From Mycobacterium sp. 1100029.7 (GTDB taxonomy: Bacteria; Actinomycetota; Actinomycetes; Mycobacteriales; Mycobacteriaceae): a stretch of DNA of 64,000 nt. Both the position numbers and the translations under genes were made by a program. Positions within the stretch are counted from its first letter, which is position 1, and each line of letters opens with the position of its first letter. The notes beneath the pieces were generated by a model that searched no databases, was not told the DNA's origin, and was given only the letters and a program-made list of their open reading frames with translations. Shown here piece by piece: positions 1 to 7,436 of the stretch. The stretch spans positions 124,001 through 188,000 of the forward strand of contig NZ_LZSC01000028.1 of the NCBI RefSeq assembly GCF_001665235.1. The letters are read 5' to 3'.

Positions 1-522
1 CGGTTGGGCTACGGTGTTTCGCACGACCGAGTGGATTCCGTCTGCTCCGATCACGACGTCGGCGCGCGCCGTGGAGCCGTTGGCGAACTCGAGTTGCACG
101 TCGTTGTCGGTCTCGGTGAGTGCCACGAGGTTGTGCCCAAGCTGAACCATCGCTGGCGGCAAACTGTTCTTCAGGACCGCTTGCAGTTCGCCGCGATGTA
201 CCGTCCACGACGTTGGCGCCCCGTCAGGGTGGGTGACTACCGGCCAGCCTGCCGGCGCGGCCAACTTTTCGCCTTGCCAGGTCCACAGCGAGGACTCCTG
301 GATCGGCGACGCGATGGACAGCACCTTCTTGTCGAGGCCGACGCTGGCCAGTGCCCTCAATCCGTTGCGGCCGATGACGAGTCCGGCGCCGATTTCGGTG
401 AGGTGTCGGGCCTTCTCGTAAACCGTCACCTCGACGCCGCTCGCCTGCAACGCTGCCGCGCAGGTCAATCCGCCGAGTCCGCCGCCCACAACTGCAACTG
501 TGAGATTCAGGGGTGTGTTCAC
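1..522 (-). CDS. FAD-dependent monooxygenase, salicylate-hydroxylase type (C-terminus off the window)
   Basis: Class A flavoprotein hydroxylases bind FAD and use NAD(P)H and O2 to hydroxylate aromatic substrates in the cytoplasm. The 174 visible residues start at a GTG preceded by GAGGAGG. A GxGxxG dinucleotide-binding motif (VVGGGLGGL) lies near residue 11, and the second FAD/NAD motif, GADGIHSVVR, is at about residues 159-168, close to the window edge. Members are usually near 400 residues, so about 60% is missing here. The start overlaps the stop of the upstream truncated flavin reductase by 4 bases (GTGA), implying translational coupling. Substrate unknown. Confidence 0.85.
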   Translation of the reverse strand, partial: MNTPLNLTVAVVGGGLGGLTCAAALQASGVEVTVYEKARHLTEIGAGLVIGRNGLRALASVGLDKKVLSIASPIQESSLWTWQGEKLAAPAGWPVVTHPDGAPTSWTVHRGELQAVLKNSLPPAMVQLGHNLVALTETDNDVQLEFANGSTARADVVIGADGIHSVVRNTVAQP

Positions 523-818
523 GTTGTGGCCTCCTCTAAACGTGATGGATAGGTGTGGCTCACGGTGGTTGTGGCCCAGGGGCGTTCTCCGATGTCCTGT
601 CCGGCCACGTCTCGGGGTGCGTCCCCCGCCCGTTCTGCGGCCGCCGAACGCTTGGCGATGGACACGAGCGCGAGCGCTGGATCCATCGACCCCGAGGTGA
701 AGGAGTTCTCCGTAAGGCCACGGGGTTTCGGGTCGTGTTGATACGTCACGATGGTCACGCCGGTCGCAAATCGGGAGAACGCCGCGCGCTCGGGTGCGCC
801 GCCGGCGGTCTGTGTCAT
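519..818 (-). pseudogene. Truncated flavin reductase (DIM6/NTAB-like) N-terminal remnant
   Basis: The first 60 or so of 99 residues read like a short-chain flavin reductase that supplies reduced FMN/FAD to a monooxygenase: FSRFATGVTIVTY followed by GLTENSFTSGSMDP, the usual flavin-binding N-terminal signature. After VSIAKRS the family similarity stops, and the remaining 40 residues are Arg/Ala/Thr-rich with no match to the usual core. No other frame restores the family, so the 3' half seems deleted or replaced rather than frameshifted. Members are usually about 160-170 residues. An AAAGGG ribosome site precedes the chosen ATG. The frame ends in a GTGA overlap with the monooxygenase, so it may survive as a coupling leader. 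Confidence 0.6.
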
Positions 819-861
819 GACAACCCTTTGTCGACAAGTCTGATAAAGCATCTTCTTAAAT

Positions 862-876
862 GCTAAGAAAGTTAGC
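862..876. promoter_or_regulatory. Operator-like inverted repeat 1 (GCTAA-N5-TTAGC)
   Basis: A perfect 5+5+5 inverted repeat, GCTAAGAAAGTTAGC, continues into TAATTTTG. It lies about 45 bases upstream of the flavin reductase remnant in an AT-rich pocket of otherwise GC-rich DNA. A near copy with the same extension occurs about 130 bases further upstream. This spacing suits a dimeric regulator of the MarR, TetR or PadR type. No such regulator gene is visible next to it. Confidence 0.5.
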
Positions 877-994
877 TAATTTTGTCAATGTTTCGAGCGC
901 GACCGGCTGCGCCCCACGCCGCCGTCAACGAGCGGCCAGGGGACCGTTCGCGAGTCCCGCACCGTATGGCCTGGTCCGGGATCACACCCAGATA

Positions 995-1009
995 GCTATA
1001 TAACTTAGC
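995..1009. promoter_or_regulatory. Operator-like inverted repeat 2
   Basis: GCTATATAACTTAGC followed by CAATTTTG is a second copy of the inverted repeat nearer the flavin reductase remnant, in the same orientation, with arms GCTA and TAGC. The two sites share the half-sites and the AATTTTG extension and differ mainly in the spacer. The gap of about 470 bases between the flavin reductase remnant and the tRNA terminator also holds the toxin-antitoxin remnants downstream of this site. Confidence 0.45.
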
Positions 1010-1183
1010 CAATTTTGATAGCCTCTAGAAACGGTCGTCGTGAGCTGGTTAGCACCGTCTTGGCATCCGCGCCTACGGCGGGGTTGGTTTGGTGGCGTGG
1101 CCAATGTGAAATTACGACGACCGTTCACAGGACATCTGTGATGCCAACGGACCCGGACGCAGCGCGAAAGCGTTGAGGCCGCC

Positions 1184-1405
1184 GTGCGGCTGAACCTGCC
1201 CGGTTTTGGCCGGGACGCTGATGTCGTCGTCGATCCACGGTTTGCGTGGAGCGACCCCGTAGTCGCGCGCAACAAGGTGCCAATCCTGGCCGAAGTTGAC
1301 CTGTGGGCCGCCGGCGAGCCGCTCTCCGATGTCGCAGACAAGTACGGACGGACAGTCCCGGAGGCCGAAGAGATCTGTCGCGTTGGACTCAAACGAGCCG
1401 CCTAA
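1184..1405 (+). pseudogene. DUF433 antitoxin-like C-terminal remnant (VapB45 type)
   Basis: The 73-residue reading from a GTG carries the DUF433 signature VVVDPRFAWSDPVVARNKVP, then VDLWAAGEPLSDVADKYG, the short helical domain found in antitoxins of the Rv2018/VapB45 kind. The frame is open back to 1142 with plausible coding sequence (RESVEAAVRLNLPGF) but no start codon there, so the N-terminal DNA-binding part seems lost. A toxin-like remnant follows directly. Either a degraded module or a short divergent antitoxin. Confidence 0.5.
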
Positions 1406-1500
1406 TTGTTTCTGGACCGAAGCCTGTGCAAGCGGGTAGCGGCCAGCCCCATCGACGTGGGATGCGAATTCACCGCGTTGCCGTGGCCTTCCCCTATCGC
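1406..1500 (+). pseudogene. PIN-like toxin N-terminal remnant
   Basis: Directly after the DUF433 stop, a TTG-initiated frame begins LFLDRSLCKRVAAS, which resembles the first residues of PIN-like (DUF5615-type) toxins paired with DUF433 antitoxins, such as VapC45. The family resemblance ends after about 15 residues and the frame runs into the tRNA terminator hairpin. It is therefore at best a 5' fragment of the toxin gene. Confidence 0.35.
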
Positions 1501-1504
1501 GCAT

Positions 1505-1538
1505 GAAAATGGCCCCCGGAGCGATCTCCGGGGGCCAT
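1505..1538 (-). terminator. Rho-independent terminator of tRNA-Met
   Basis: A perfect 13-bp stem (ATGGCCCCCGGAG / CTCCGGGGGCCAT) with a 4-base loop is followed on the minus strand by a short T run. It begins about 8 bases past the tRNA 3' end. Confidence 0.85.
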
Positions 1539-1546
1539 TCGCTTTG

Positions 1547-1620
1547 TAGCGGGGACAGGATTCGAACCTGCGACCTCTGGGTTATGAGCCCAGCGAGCTA
1601 CCGAGCTGCTCCACCCCGCG
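1547..1620 (-). tRNA. Initiator tRNA-fMet (CAT anticodon)
   Basis: The 74-base cloverleaf folds with a GAGC/GCTC D-stem, the anticodon arm CTGGG-CTCATAA-CCCAG with CAT, and a TTCGAAT T-loop. Two features mark it as initiator rather than elongator: position 1 (C) is unpaired against position 72 (T), and the anticodon stem has three consecutive G-C pairs. The CCA end is not encoded. It lies downstream of, and on the same strand as, the cupin operon. Confidence 0.93.
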
Positions 1621-1685
1621 TCGGTGAATGCAAGGTTACCGGCCCGGTGTCGAGCCGACCAAATCGCACGGTCAGCGGGGCTGAC

Positions 1686-2219
1686 TCAATGGGAAGGCGG
1701 GTTCAGCCCGTACCGCTGTGCGATGTCATCCAGCCAGGCCGGAGAGCCGTAGGTCAGCCCGTACTTGTCGGCGAGTTCGCCGAACTCCGGCAACTCGTGC
1801 AGCGGCACGCCGGAGGCGTCGCCCGCGTGGTCGGCGAGCAACTCCCCCAGCTCACGGAAGTAGTACTCGAACCCGCCGGGCGTGATGATCTCGATGATCC
1901 GGCCCGGCACGGAGCCGGCATTCCACATTGCGTGCATCTGGCCGCGAGGCTTGGTGATGTAACCGCCGGGTCCCAGGACCACCTCGCTGTCGTCGGAGCG
2001 GAAGCCGATCTCACCAGCGAGCACATAGGAGTGCTCGTCCTCGCGGGTATGGCGGTGTGCCGCGGAGATGAAGCCGACCTCGAACGGGTGCTCCACGATG
2101 GACACCTCGCCGTTGTTGTTCTTGCCGGACAACTTGAACACCGCCCCGAAGCCCGGAATGGCCGCGTACTCACCCTCGCCGGGCGCCACGACGGACACCC
2201 CGATCTGGTTCGCGCTCAT
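1686..2219 (-). CDS. Cupin-domain protein
   Basis: 177 residues with a single double-stranded beta-helix cupin. Motif 1 reads HRHTREDEHSYVLAGEIGF (His55, His57, Glu62) and motif 2 is near His96 in PRGQMHAMWNAG, giving a normal set of metal ligands. Such small cupins include dioxygenases, isomerases and sensors, so no specific reaction is assigned. The ATG overlaps the stop of the nitroreductase gene (ATGA), making it the last gene of the minus-strand operon before the tRNA. An upstream in-frame extension exists, but the overlap supports this start. Confidence 0.85.
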   Translation of the reverse strand: MSANQIGVSVVAPGEGEYAAIPGFGAVFKLSGKNNNGEVSIVEHPFEVGFISAAHRHTREDEHSYVLAGEIGFRSDDSEVVLGPGGYITKPRGQMHAMWNAGSVPGRIIEIITPGGFEYYFRELGELLADHAGDASGVPLHELPEFGELADKYGLTYGSPAWLDDIAQRYGLNPPSH

Positions 2220-2899
2220 GACGCGCTCCCCACCGGCGGCCACAGCGGCTGCGGCACCTCGATACCGAACGGCTTGCCCCACCCGTTGCGCGACGAAACC
2301 TCATGTACAGGACGGCGATTGGCGGCCACGCCCCACTTGCCCAACGGATACCCGAGGGTCAGCATTGCCGACATCTTCCAGCCTTCCTCGACCGGCACGC
2401 CCAGTAACTCGTTCACTTCGTCCTCGAAGTTGCGCAGCACCATCGTCATCACGCCACCGACACCCTCGGCGCGGGAGGCGAGCAACGCACTCCAGATCGC
2501 CGGGTAGATGTTGGCGCCACCGAGGTCGTCGATGGCAAAGACGAAGAGCAACAACGGAATTTCTTCGAAATGGTCGGCCAGGTAGTTGCCCGAGCCCTTC
2601 ATGCGGCGCATGGTGTCGGCGTGAGCCGCCGGGTCCGCACCGGGCGCCGTCGCGACCATCGGTCCCGTCCCCGCCTGGAACTTGTCGTATTCCAGCGCGC
2701 GGGCGCGCCGGAACAAGGTGCCGAACTGGCGGATGAGGTCCGGATCGTCGACGGCGACGAAGTGCCAGCGTTGGGTATTACCCCCGTTGGGGGCGCGTAC
2801 GGCGGCGTCCAGGATGCGGGCCTGGACCTCCAACGGAATCGGATCCGGCCGCAACCGCCGCATCATCCGGGTGGTGTAAAGACCTTCGTGAATCTCCAT
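2216..2899 (-). CDS. Nitroreductase-family FMN oxidoreductase
   Basis: 227 residues. The N-terminus MEIHEGLYTTRMMRRLRPDPIP and APNGGNTQRWHFVAVDD are the FMN-binding start of the nitroreductase fold, and the tail YPAIWSALLASRAEGVGGVMTM is the typical dimer and FMN helix. These enzymes reduce nitro, quinone or enone groups, or destroy flavin; the substrate cannot be read. AAGGA lies about 11 bases before the chosen ATG. A TTG 30 bases further upstream would overlap the HD gene's stop and is less likely. Cotranscribed with the HD gene upstream and the cupin downstream. Confidence 0.88.
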   Translation of the reverse strand: MEIHEGLYTTRMMRRLRPDPIPLEVQARILDAAVRAPNGGNTQRWHFVAVDDPDLIRQFGTLFRRARALEYDKFQAGTGPMVATAPGADPAAHADTMRRMKGSGNYLADHFEEIPLLLFVFAIDDLGGANIYPAIWSALLASRAEGVGGVMTMVLRNFEDEVNELLGVPVEEGWKMSAMLTLGYPLGKWGVAANRRPVHEVSSRNGWGKPFGIEVPQPLWPPVGSAS

Positions 2900-2916
2900 T
2901 TTGGTGTTCCTTTCCG

Positions 2917-3567
2917 CTACTCGGGCCAACTGCTGCCGCGCACCAGATCGACCATGTTCACGCGCTTGAACGTGGGGTCGAAGTGCGCGAGGACGTCATC
3001 GTTCATCGTCCCGAAGGTGGTGTCGGGCCGATGCTTCATACCGTCGTTGAAAGCGACCAGGATTCGGTTCTTGAAGTCCGGTCGCGGATGAGCGACGGTC
3101 ACCTCCACGACGGCTTCCGGGGGAAGCTGTTCTCGGCCGATGCCGACCACGTCGGTCTTGACTCCGGCTGCGAGCAGGGCGGTTTCGGGGTCGAGTCGGG
3201 CCGGAACTTCGGGCGTCGAATGCAGCGCGATGCCGAGCCAGACCTTGTCGGCATCGGCTTGTCCGACACCGTGTTCCAGCAGAAAATCGCGTGCCGCGTC
3301 GGCGCCGTCGATTTCGAAGCGCGCAGAGGAACTGCGGTAGCGGTCGGTGAGGCCCAAGTCGTGGAACATGGCTGCGACGTACAGCAATTCCGGATCCGGG
3401 TGCAGGCCCAGGCGGCGACCGTGCAGCGCGCCGAACAGGTAGGTCCGTCGGGAATGGTGAAACAACACGTCGTCTTCGGCGCCGCGAATGAACTCCGTTG
3501 CCGCGCGCACGAGTGCGGTCTCGGGTATGGCAATGCCGGCGACGGTTTCCTCTGACTGCAGGGCCAT
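2917..3567 (-). CDS. HD-domain hydrolase, cyanamide-hydratase-like (copy 1)
   Basis: 216 residues of the all-helical HD superfamily. Candidate metal ligands are His38 (FHHSRRTYLFG), His69-Asp70 (MFHDLGL) and His116 (ALHSTPE). The HS-R-x-Y-LFG pattern, with HDLGL about 30 residues later, resembles fungal and plant cyanamide hydratases, which hydrate cyanamide to urea using one zinc. The start is the ATG preceded by AGAAAGAAG. It aligns without gaps to the paralogue at 5711-6361, which has the same length, ligand positions and C-terminal WPE. A promoter element shared with that paralogue lies just upstream, inside the gap after the hydrolase gene. The natural substrate is unknown. Confidence 0.82.
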   Translation of the reverse strand: MALQSEETVAGIAIPETALVRAATEFIRGAEDDVLFHHSRRTYLFGALHGRRLGLHPDPELLYVAAMFHDLGLTDRYRSSSARFEIDGADAARDFLLEHGVGQADADKVWLGIALHSTPEVPARLDPETALLAAGVKTDVVGIGREQLPPEAVVEVTVAHPRPDFKNRILVAFNDGMKHRPDTTFGTMNDDVLAHFDPTFKRVNMVDLVRGSSWPE

Positions 3568-3635
3568 GGTGGCTTCTTTCTCTCGCTTTCCGCACTCAGT
3601 GTGCGCCGCTATGCGGTTATCCGACCGGCGCGATG

Positions 3636-3663
3636 CGGCCGCATTTCCCACAGAATCCGACAC
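3636..3663. promoter_or_regulatory. Conserved upstream element of HD gene copy 1
   Basis: This 28-base block matches 6428-6455 upstream of HD copy 2 at 23 of 28 positions. The shared parts are CGGCCG, then TTT, CCACAGAA and CGACAC. Both copies sit about 70 bases upstream of the HD start codons, and a looser CGACCG match extends a few bases further upstream. Retention outside the coding region suggests a binding site, most simply for the GlxA/AraC-type regulator encoded at 6465. Confidence 0.55.
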
Positions 3664-3680
3664 GGGCGAGCGTGGCGCTT

Positions 3681-4382
3681 TCAGGCGTTCAGGATCGCCT
3701 TGGCCACTTCATCGGGGTGGGTCAGCAACCCGTTGTGCGTTCCGGGTACGAGGATGGGCGTCACCCCGATCCGGGCCGCGGACTCGGCCGCCGGCCGCGG
3801 CATCGCCAGGTCGTCCTCGCCGGTGATGTAGGCCAGCGGGATACCGAGATCGCGTGGGTGGATGTCGAGGGCATCGGAAAAATAGCCGCCGGGCTGCGGC
3901 GTCAACAGATCGGCTACCAACCGTTGCAGGGCGGGGCAGACGCCTTGCATCAACTCCTGCTCGAGGTATTCCAAGGTGGCCGGAATGGCCCCGACCGGGG
4001 ACTGCTCGATCCAGCGTAACGCGGAAAGTCGTTTGTCGGGCGGGTTTTCGTCGATCAGGGACCTGCCGGGCAGTGGCACGTGGCCGTTGTAATAGACGAG
4101 TTTCTCGACCCGGCCGGGAAGCAGCTGGGCGCCCCCCGTTGCGGGGAAACCGCCCCAACTGTGCGCGACCAACACCACCGTGTCTGAATCGAGTAGCCGC
4201 ACGCGGTGGGCGATGTAATCGCACGCGTCCCGCAGTCGGTACCCCAGAGGGTTGTCGCCGTCGCGCATCCCGGGCAGCGTCAGGGTGATCGCCAGGTGTC
4301 CCGCCGCGCGCAGCCGTTCGGCGACCGGCCGCCACGACCAGGCGCCGTGCCAGGCCCCCGGCACCAACACGTACGTCGACAA
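3681..4382 (-). CDS. Alpha/beta hydrolase (copy 1), esterase/hydroxynitrile-lyase-like fold
   Basis: 233 residues. The opening TYVLVPGAWHGAWSWRPV gives the oxyanion-hole region. The nucleophile Ser75 is in VAHSWGG, the acid is probably in AYITGEDD, and the catalytic His is in PGTHNGLLTHPDEV. The fold matches the plant-type esterase/methylketone synthase/hydroxynitrile lyase branch, but activity cannot be read. The start is a TTG five bases after the stop of the FAD monooxygenase, with GTGGGG upstream; no ATG precedes the conserved N-terminus. It is a clear paralogue of the gene at 7744-8454. Confidence 0.85.
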   Translation of the reverse strand: MSTYVLVPGAWHGAWSWRPVAERLRAAGHLAITLTLPGMRDGDNPLGYRLRDACDYIAHRVRLLDSDTVVLVAHSWGGFPATGGAQLLPGRVEKLVYYNGHVPLPGRSLIDENPPDKRLSALRWIEQSPVGAIPATLEYLEQELMQGVCPALQRLVADLLTPQPGGYFSDALDIHPRDLGIPLAYITGEDDLAMPRPAAESAARIGVTPILVPGTHNGLLTHPDEVAKAILNA

Positions 4383-4387
4383 TCGAC

Positions 4388-5710
4388 TTACCCCACCATG
4401 CGCAGCATGGTCGAGGGGCGGATCAACTCCGCGCGCGGACCAACCATGTTCATCATGCGCAGGAAGCGTTGAGCCATCACCGGATCGGATTGCGCCGCGG
4501 TGACCATACGGGCCACCAAAGCGTTCCGTACTCGCACGGCCACGGTGCGGTTCCCCGCTATCTGCGGCAACGCCAGGTCCGAAGCCACGGCCGTCTGCCA
4601 CGCCACACCAATCGTGTTGGCGCACAACCCAAAGAAGCGTCGCGGTGACTGTGCGTCGCCGCGCGCAAGCCAGTCGTGCAGAATTCTTGCTTCGCCGGCT
4701 GCAACCGACATGCCCTGGCCGTAAAGGGGATTGAAACTGCACACGGCATCGCCCATCACGATCAGACCGTCGGGTGTGCGTGCCATCTTGTCGTAGCGGC
4801 GCCACCGGTTGGCGGGAAACTTGTAGCGCGTGACGTCGGCCAGCGGCTCTGCGGAGCGTACGGCGGTCAGCACGTGCGGCGGCGCCAGGCCTTCCAGGCA
4901 ATCGAGCACCGTGGCGCGGTCGCTGGGCGCCGGCTGCCCGGCGAGCGTTTGCACCGCGAGCATGTGGACGTCGTTCTCCCCCGCGGTCATCGCGAACGCC
5001 AGGGGACGGTCGGGTTGCGCCGCAATGAGCGTGGAGTTCTCCCGCAACCTGCCCGGCTCTACATACACCGGCAGGCCGGCATAAGTAACGTTGACCTTCA
5101 GCTGATCTTCGCGCGGACGACCGTAGCCGAGCTCCTCGAGAAAGAGCGGTGTTCGCGAACCCCGCCCGGTGGTATCCACGACAAGGTCTGTTTCGCAGGC
5201 GGTTTCGGCGCCCGAGTCACCCCGCGCCACCACCACACCGGTCACCCGGCCCCGGTCCCGGGTGGACGTCAGCCGCATTGCGACGCGGCCCTGCAGAATG
5301 TCCACGTTGGCAAGGGCAGCCACGCGACGACGCAGCCGCCACTCGAGAAATGGCCGGTGCGCGTAGTGAATGACGATGGACTCCGGGTCCGGAACGTGGC
5401 CGGAACGCAACAACTGGTGCCCGCCGAAGTTGATGCACAGCCGCGACAGGTCACCGTCGTCCCAGACGCGCGCACCGCTGGCAACCAGCTCATCGAGGAA
5501 GCCGGGAAAGAACTGGGCCAGCGTCCGGGTCAGCCGGGCCGCCGGGATGTGTGGCATACCGCCTTGTGGCACCCCGCGCCGCGTCTGCGGTCCGTTCGGG
5601 AGGACGTCGCGTTCGATGATCAGCACGCTGTCGTAGAAGTCGGCCAATACCCGGGCGGCCAGCAGTCCCGTGACGCTGGCCCCGAGAACGATTGCGGTGT
5701 CGCGGTTCAC
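4388..5710 (-). CDS. FAD-dependent monooxygenase (epoxidase/LasC-like)
   Basis: 440 residues. An N-terminal Rossmann motif, VLGASVTGLLAARVL, is followed by ERDVLP. The late FAD ribityl-binding motif GDAVCSFNPLYGQGMSVAA is characteristic of class A flavin monooxygenases. Overall shape resembles the epoxidase LasC/tryptophan-halogenase-like branch rather than phenol hydroxylases. The GTG start abuts the TAG of HD copy 2 and the gene is followed after five bases by hydrolase copy 1, so the three are surely cotranscribed. Probably epoxidises or hydroxylates the substrate handled by the neighbouring hydrolases (inference). Confidence 0.87.
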   Translation of the reverse strand: MNRDTAIVLGASVTGLLAARVLADFYDSVLIIERDVLPNGPQTRRGVPQGGMPHIPAARLTRTLAQFFPGFLDELVASGARVWDDGDLSRLCINFGGHQLLRSGHVPDPESIVIHYAHRPFLEWRLRRRVAALANVDILQGRVAMRLTSTRDRGRVTGVVVARGDSGAETACETDLVVDTTGRGSRTPLFLEELGYGRPREDQLKVNVTYAGLPVYVEPGRLRENSTLIAAQPDRPLAFAMTAGENDVHMLAVQTLAGQPAPSDRATVLDCLEGLAPPHVLTAVRSAEPLADVTRYKFPANRWRRYDKMARTPDGLIVMGDAVCSFNPLYGQGMSVAAGEARILHDWLARGDAQSPRRFFGLCANTIGVAWQTAVASDLALPQIAGNRTVAVRVRNALVARMVTAAQSDPVMAQRFLRMMNMVGPRAELIRPSTMLRMVG

Positions 5711-6361
5711 CTATTCGGGCCAGGTGTTGTTGAGGATGATGTCGACGAAGTTGTCGCGGGTGAAGGTCGGGTCGAAATGCGCCAGCACGTCGTCGTTGAC
5801 GGTGCCGAAGGTGCTGTGCGGGCGGTGCTTCATCCCGTCGTTGAACGCCGTCAAAATCCGCTGCTTGAAGTCCGGGCGCGGATGAGCAGCGGTGACCGCG
5901 GCAAGGGCCTCGGGTGCGAGCTCGTCGCGCTCGATGCCCAGCACGTCGGTCTCGACCCCTGCGGTGACCAGGGCGACCTCGGGCGCGAGGAATTCCGGAA
6001 TGCCGGGAGTGGTGTGCAGGGCGATGCTCAGCCACACCTTGTCGGCGTCGGCCGCGTCGACGTCGTGCTCGAGCAGGAACGTGCGGGCCGCGTTGGCGCT
6101 GTCGACCTCGAAGCGCAGCGTCGAGGTGCGGTACCGCTCGGTCAGGCCCAGATCGTGGAACATCGCCCCGGCATACAGCAGTTCCAGGTTCGGCTCGAGC
6201 CCCCGGCGGTGGCCCTGCAGCGCGCCGAAGAGGAACACCCGGCGGGAGTGATCGAACAGCAGATCGTCCTCGGCGTCGCGGATGTACGCGGTGATCTCGC
6301 GTACCAGCGGGGTCTCGGGTATGACGATGCCGGCAATGGTGTCGATCGATTGTGTGGTCAT
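5711..6361 (-). CDS. HD-domain hydrolase, cyanamide-hydratase-like (copy 2)
   Basis: 216 residues, paralogous to the gene at 2917-3567. Candidate ligands occupy identical positions: His38 (FDHSRRVFLFG), His69-Asp70 (MFHDLGL) and His116 (ALHTTPG). Both end WPE. A strong AGGAGG precedes the ATG. It is the first gene of the operon HD2, FAD monooxygenase, hydrolase 1, HD1, nitroreductase, cupin. It is divergent from the GlxA/AraC regulator across about 100 bases that hold the conserved element. Co-retention of both copies in one operon argues for distinct substrates or subunits rather than simple redundancy (inference). Confidence 0.82.
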   Translation of the reverse strand: MTTQSIDTIAGIVIPETPLVREITAYIRDAEDDLLFDHSRRVFLFGALQGHRRGLEPNLELLYAGAMFHDLGLTERYRTSTLRFEVDSANAARTFLLEHDVDAADADKVWLSIALHTTPGIPEFLAPEVALVTAGVETDVLGIERDELAPEALAAVTAAHPRPDFKQRILTAFNDGMKHRPHSTFGTVNDDVLAHFDPTFTRDNFVDIILNNTWPE

Positions 6362-6427
6362 GAGTGCCTCCTGATGTGGTCTTGTGGTCAGTTTGCGCAG
6401 TCGCAAGACGTTCGACCGATGTCGTTT

Positions 6428-6455
6428 CGGCCGTCTTTGCCACAGAAAGCGACAC
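6428..6455. promoter_or_regulatory. Conserved upstream element in the HD2/araC divergent promoter
   Basis: Second copy of the 28-base element seen at 3636-3663. It ends about 10 bases before the GTG of the regulator gene, so binding there could both activate the HD2 operon and repress the regulator. TGTCGTTTC at its left and GAAAGCGACA at its right form an imperfect inverted repeat. Confidence 0.55.
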
Positions 6456-6464
6456 AATGGCTTC

Positions 6465-7436
6465 GTGACGGAAAGCGGAGCACGTTCGCGAGTGGTGGTC
6501 ATCGTCGTCTTCGACGACGTAACGCTGTTGGACATCGCCGGGGCGGGTGAAGTCTTCGTCGAAGCCAACCGGTTCGGTGCCGACTACCAGCTCAAGATCG
6601 CCTCCCTGGACGGGCGCAACGTGACGACCTCGATCGGGACCCCGTTGGGTGTCACCGACAGCATCGCGTCGATCGACTCCGCCGACACGGTGCTGGTCGC
6701 CGGCAGCGACAGCTTGCCCGCCCAACCGATCGACCCCGCGCTGGTCGACGCCATCAAGGCGCTGTCGGCCCGAACCCGGCGCCTGGCCTCCATCTGCACC
6801 GGATCGTTCCTGCTCGCGCAGGCCGGCCTGCTTCGCGGCCGCCGCGCCACCACACATTGGCACGACACCCGGTTGCTGGCGCGGGCCTTCCCCGACACCA
6901 CCGTCGAGGCGGACGCGATCTTCGTCCGCGACGGCGACGTCTACACCTCGGCCGGCATTTCGTCAGGCATCGACCTGGCGCTGGCGCTGGTCGAAATGGA
7001 CTACGGCGCCGAGCTGGTCCGCGACGTGGCCCGGTGGTTGGTCGTGTACCTCAAACGCGCCGGCGGTCAGTCGCAATTCTCGGTGCTGGTGGAGGCCGAT
7101 CCGCCGCCCGACTCCCCACTGCGCACGGTCACGGAAGCGATCGCGGCCGACCCCGCGCACGACCACAGTGTCAAGAAGCTCGCGGCGCGCGCCTCGTTGA
7201 GTACGCGGCAGTTGACCCGGCTGTTCCAATCCGAATTGGGGATGACGCCGGCGCGCTACGTCGAGTTGGTGCGCGTCGACTTCGCGCGCGCCGGACTGGA
7301 ATCCGGCCGCTCCGTCACCGAAGCCGCGCATCTGGCGGGGTTCGGTAGCAGCGAGACCCTGCGGCGGGTGTTCGCCCAGCACCTGGGTATCAGCCCGAAA
7401 GCCTACCGGGATCGATTCCGCACCGCGTGTGCGTGA
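6465..7436 (+). CDS. GlxA-family AraC transcriptional regulator (DJ-1/PfpI + HTH)
   Basis: 323 residues in two domains. Residues about 8-170 are a DJ-1/PfpI fold with the nucleophile-elbow cysteine in SICTGSFLLAQAGLL and AGISSGIDLALALVE. Residues about 220-320 are an AraC double helix-turn-helix (VKKLAARASLSTRQLTRLF, then FGSSETLRRVFAQHLGISPKAYRDRF). These regulators sense small nitrogenous metabolites, and the sensor domain is related to isonitrile hydratases. The GTG start is chosen because the conserved fold begins a dozen residues later and no in-frame ATG is nearer. Divergent from HD copy 2; the likely local activator. Confidence 0.9.
   Translation: MTESGARSRVVVIVVFDDVTLLDIAGAGEVFVEANRFGADYQLKIASLDGRNVTTSIGTPLGVTDSIASIDSADTVLVAGSDSLPAQPIDPALVDAIKALSARTRRLASICTGSFLLAQAGLLRGRRATTHWHDTRLLARAFPDTTVEADAIFVRDGDVYTSAGISSGIDLALALVEMDYGAELVRDVARWLVVYLKRAGGQSQFSVLVEADPPPDSPLRTVTEAIAADPAHDHSVKKLAARASLSTRQLTRLFQSELGMTPARYVELVRVDFARAGLESGRSVTEAAHLAGFGSSETLRRVFAQHLGISPKAYRDRFRTACA

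Noticed and set aside
982-1504. Long minus-strand frames over the toxin-antitoxin remnants
   Set aside because: Arg/Ser-rich, no ribosome sites, opposite to recognisable DUF433 sequence; shadows.
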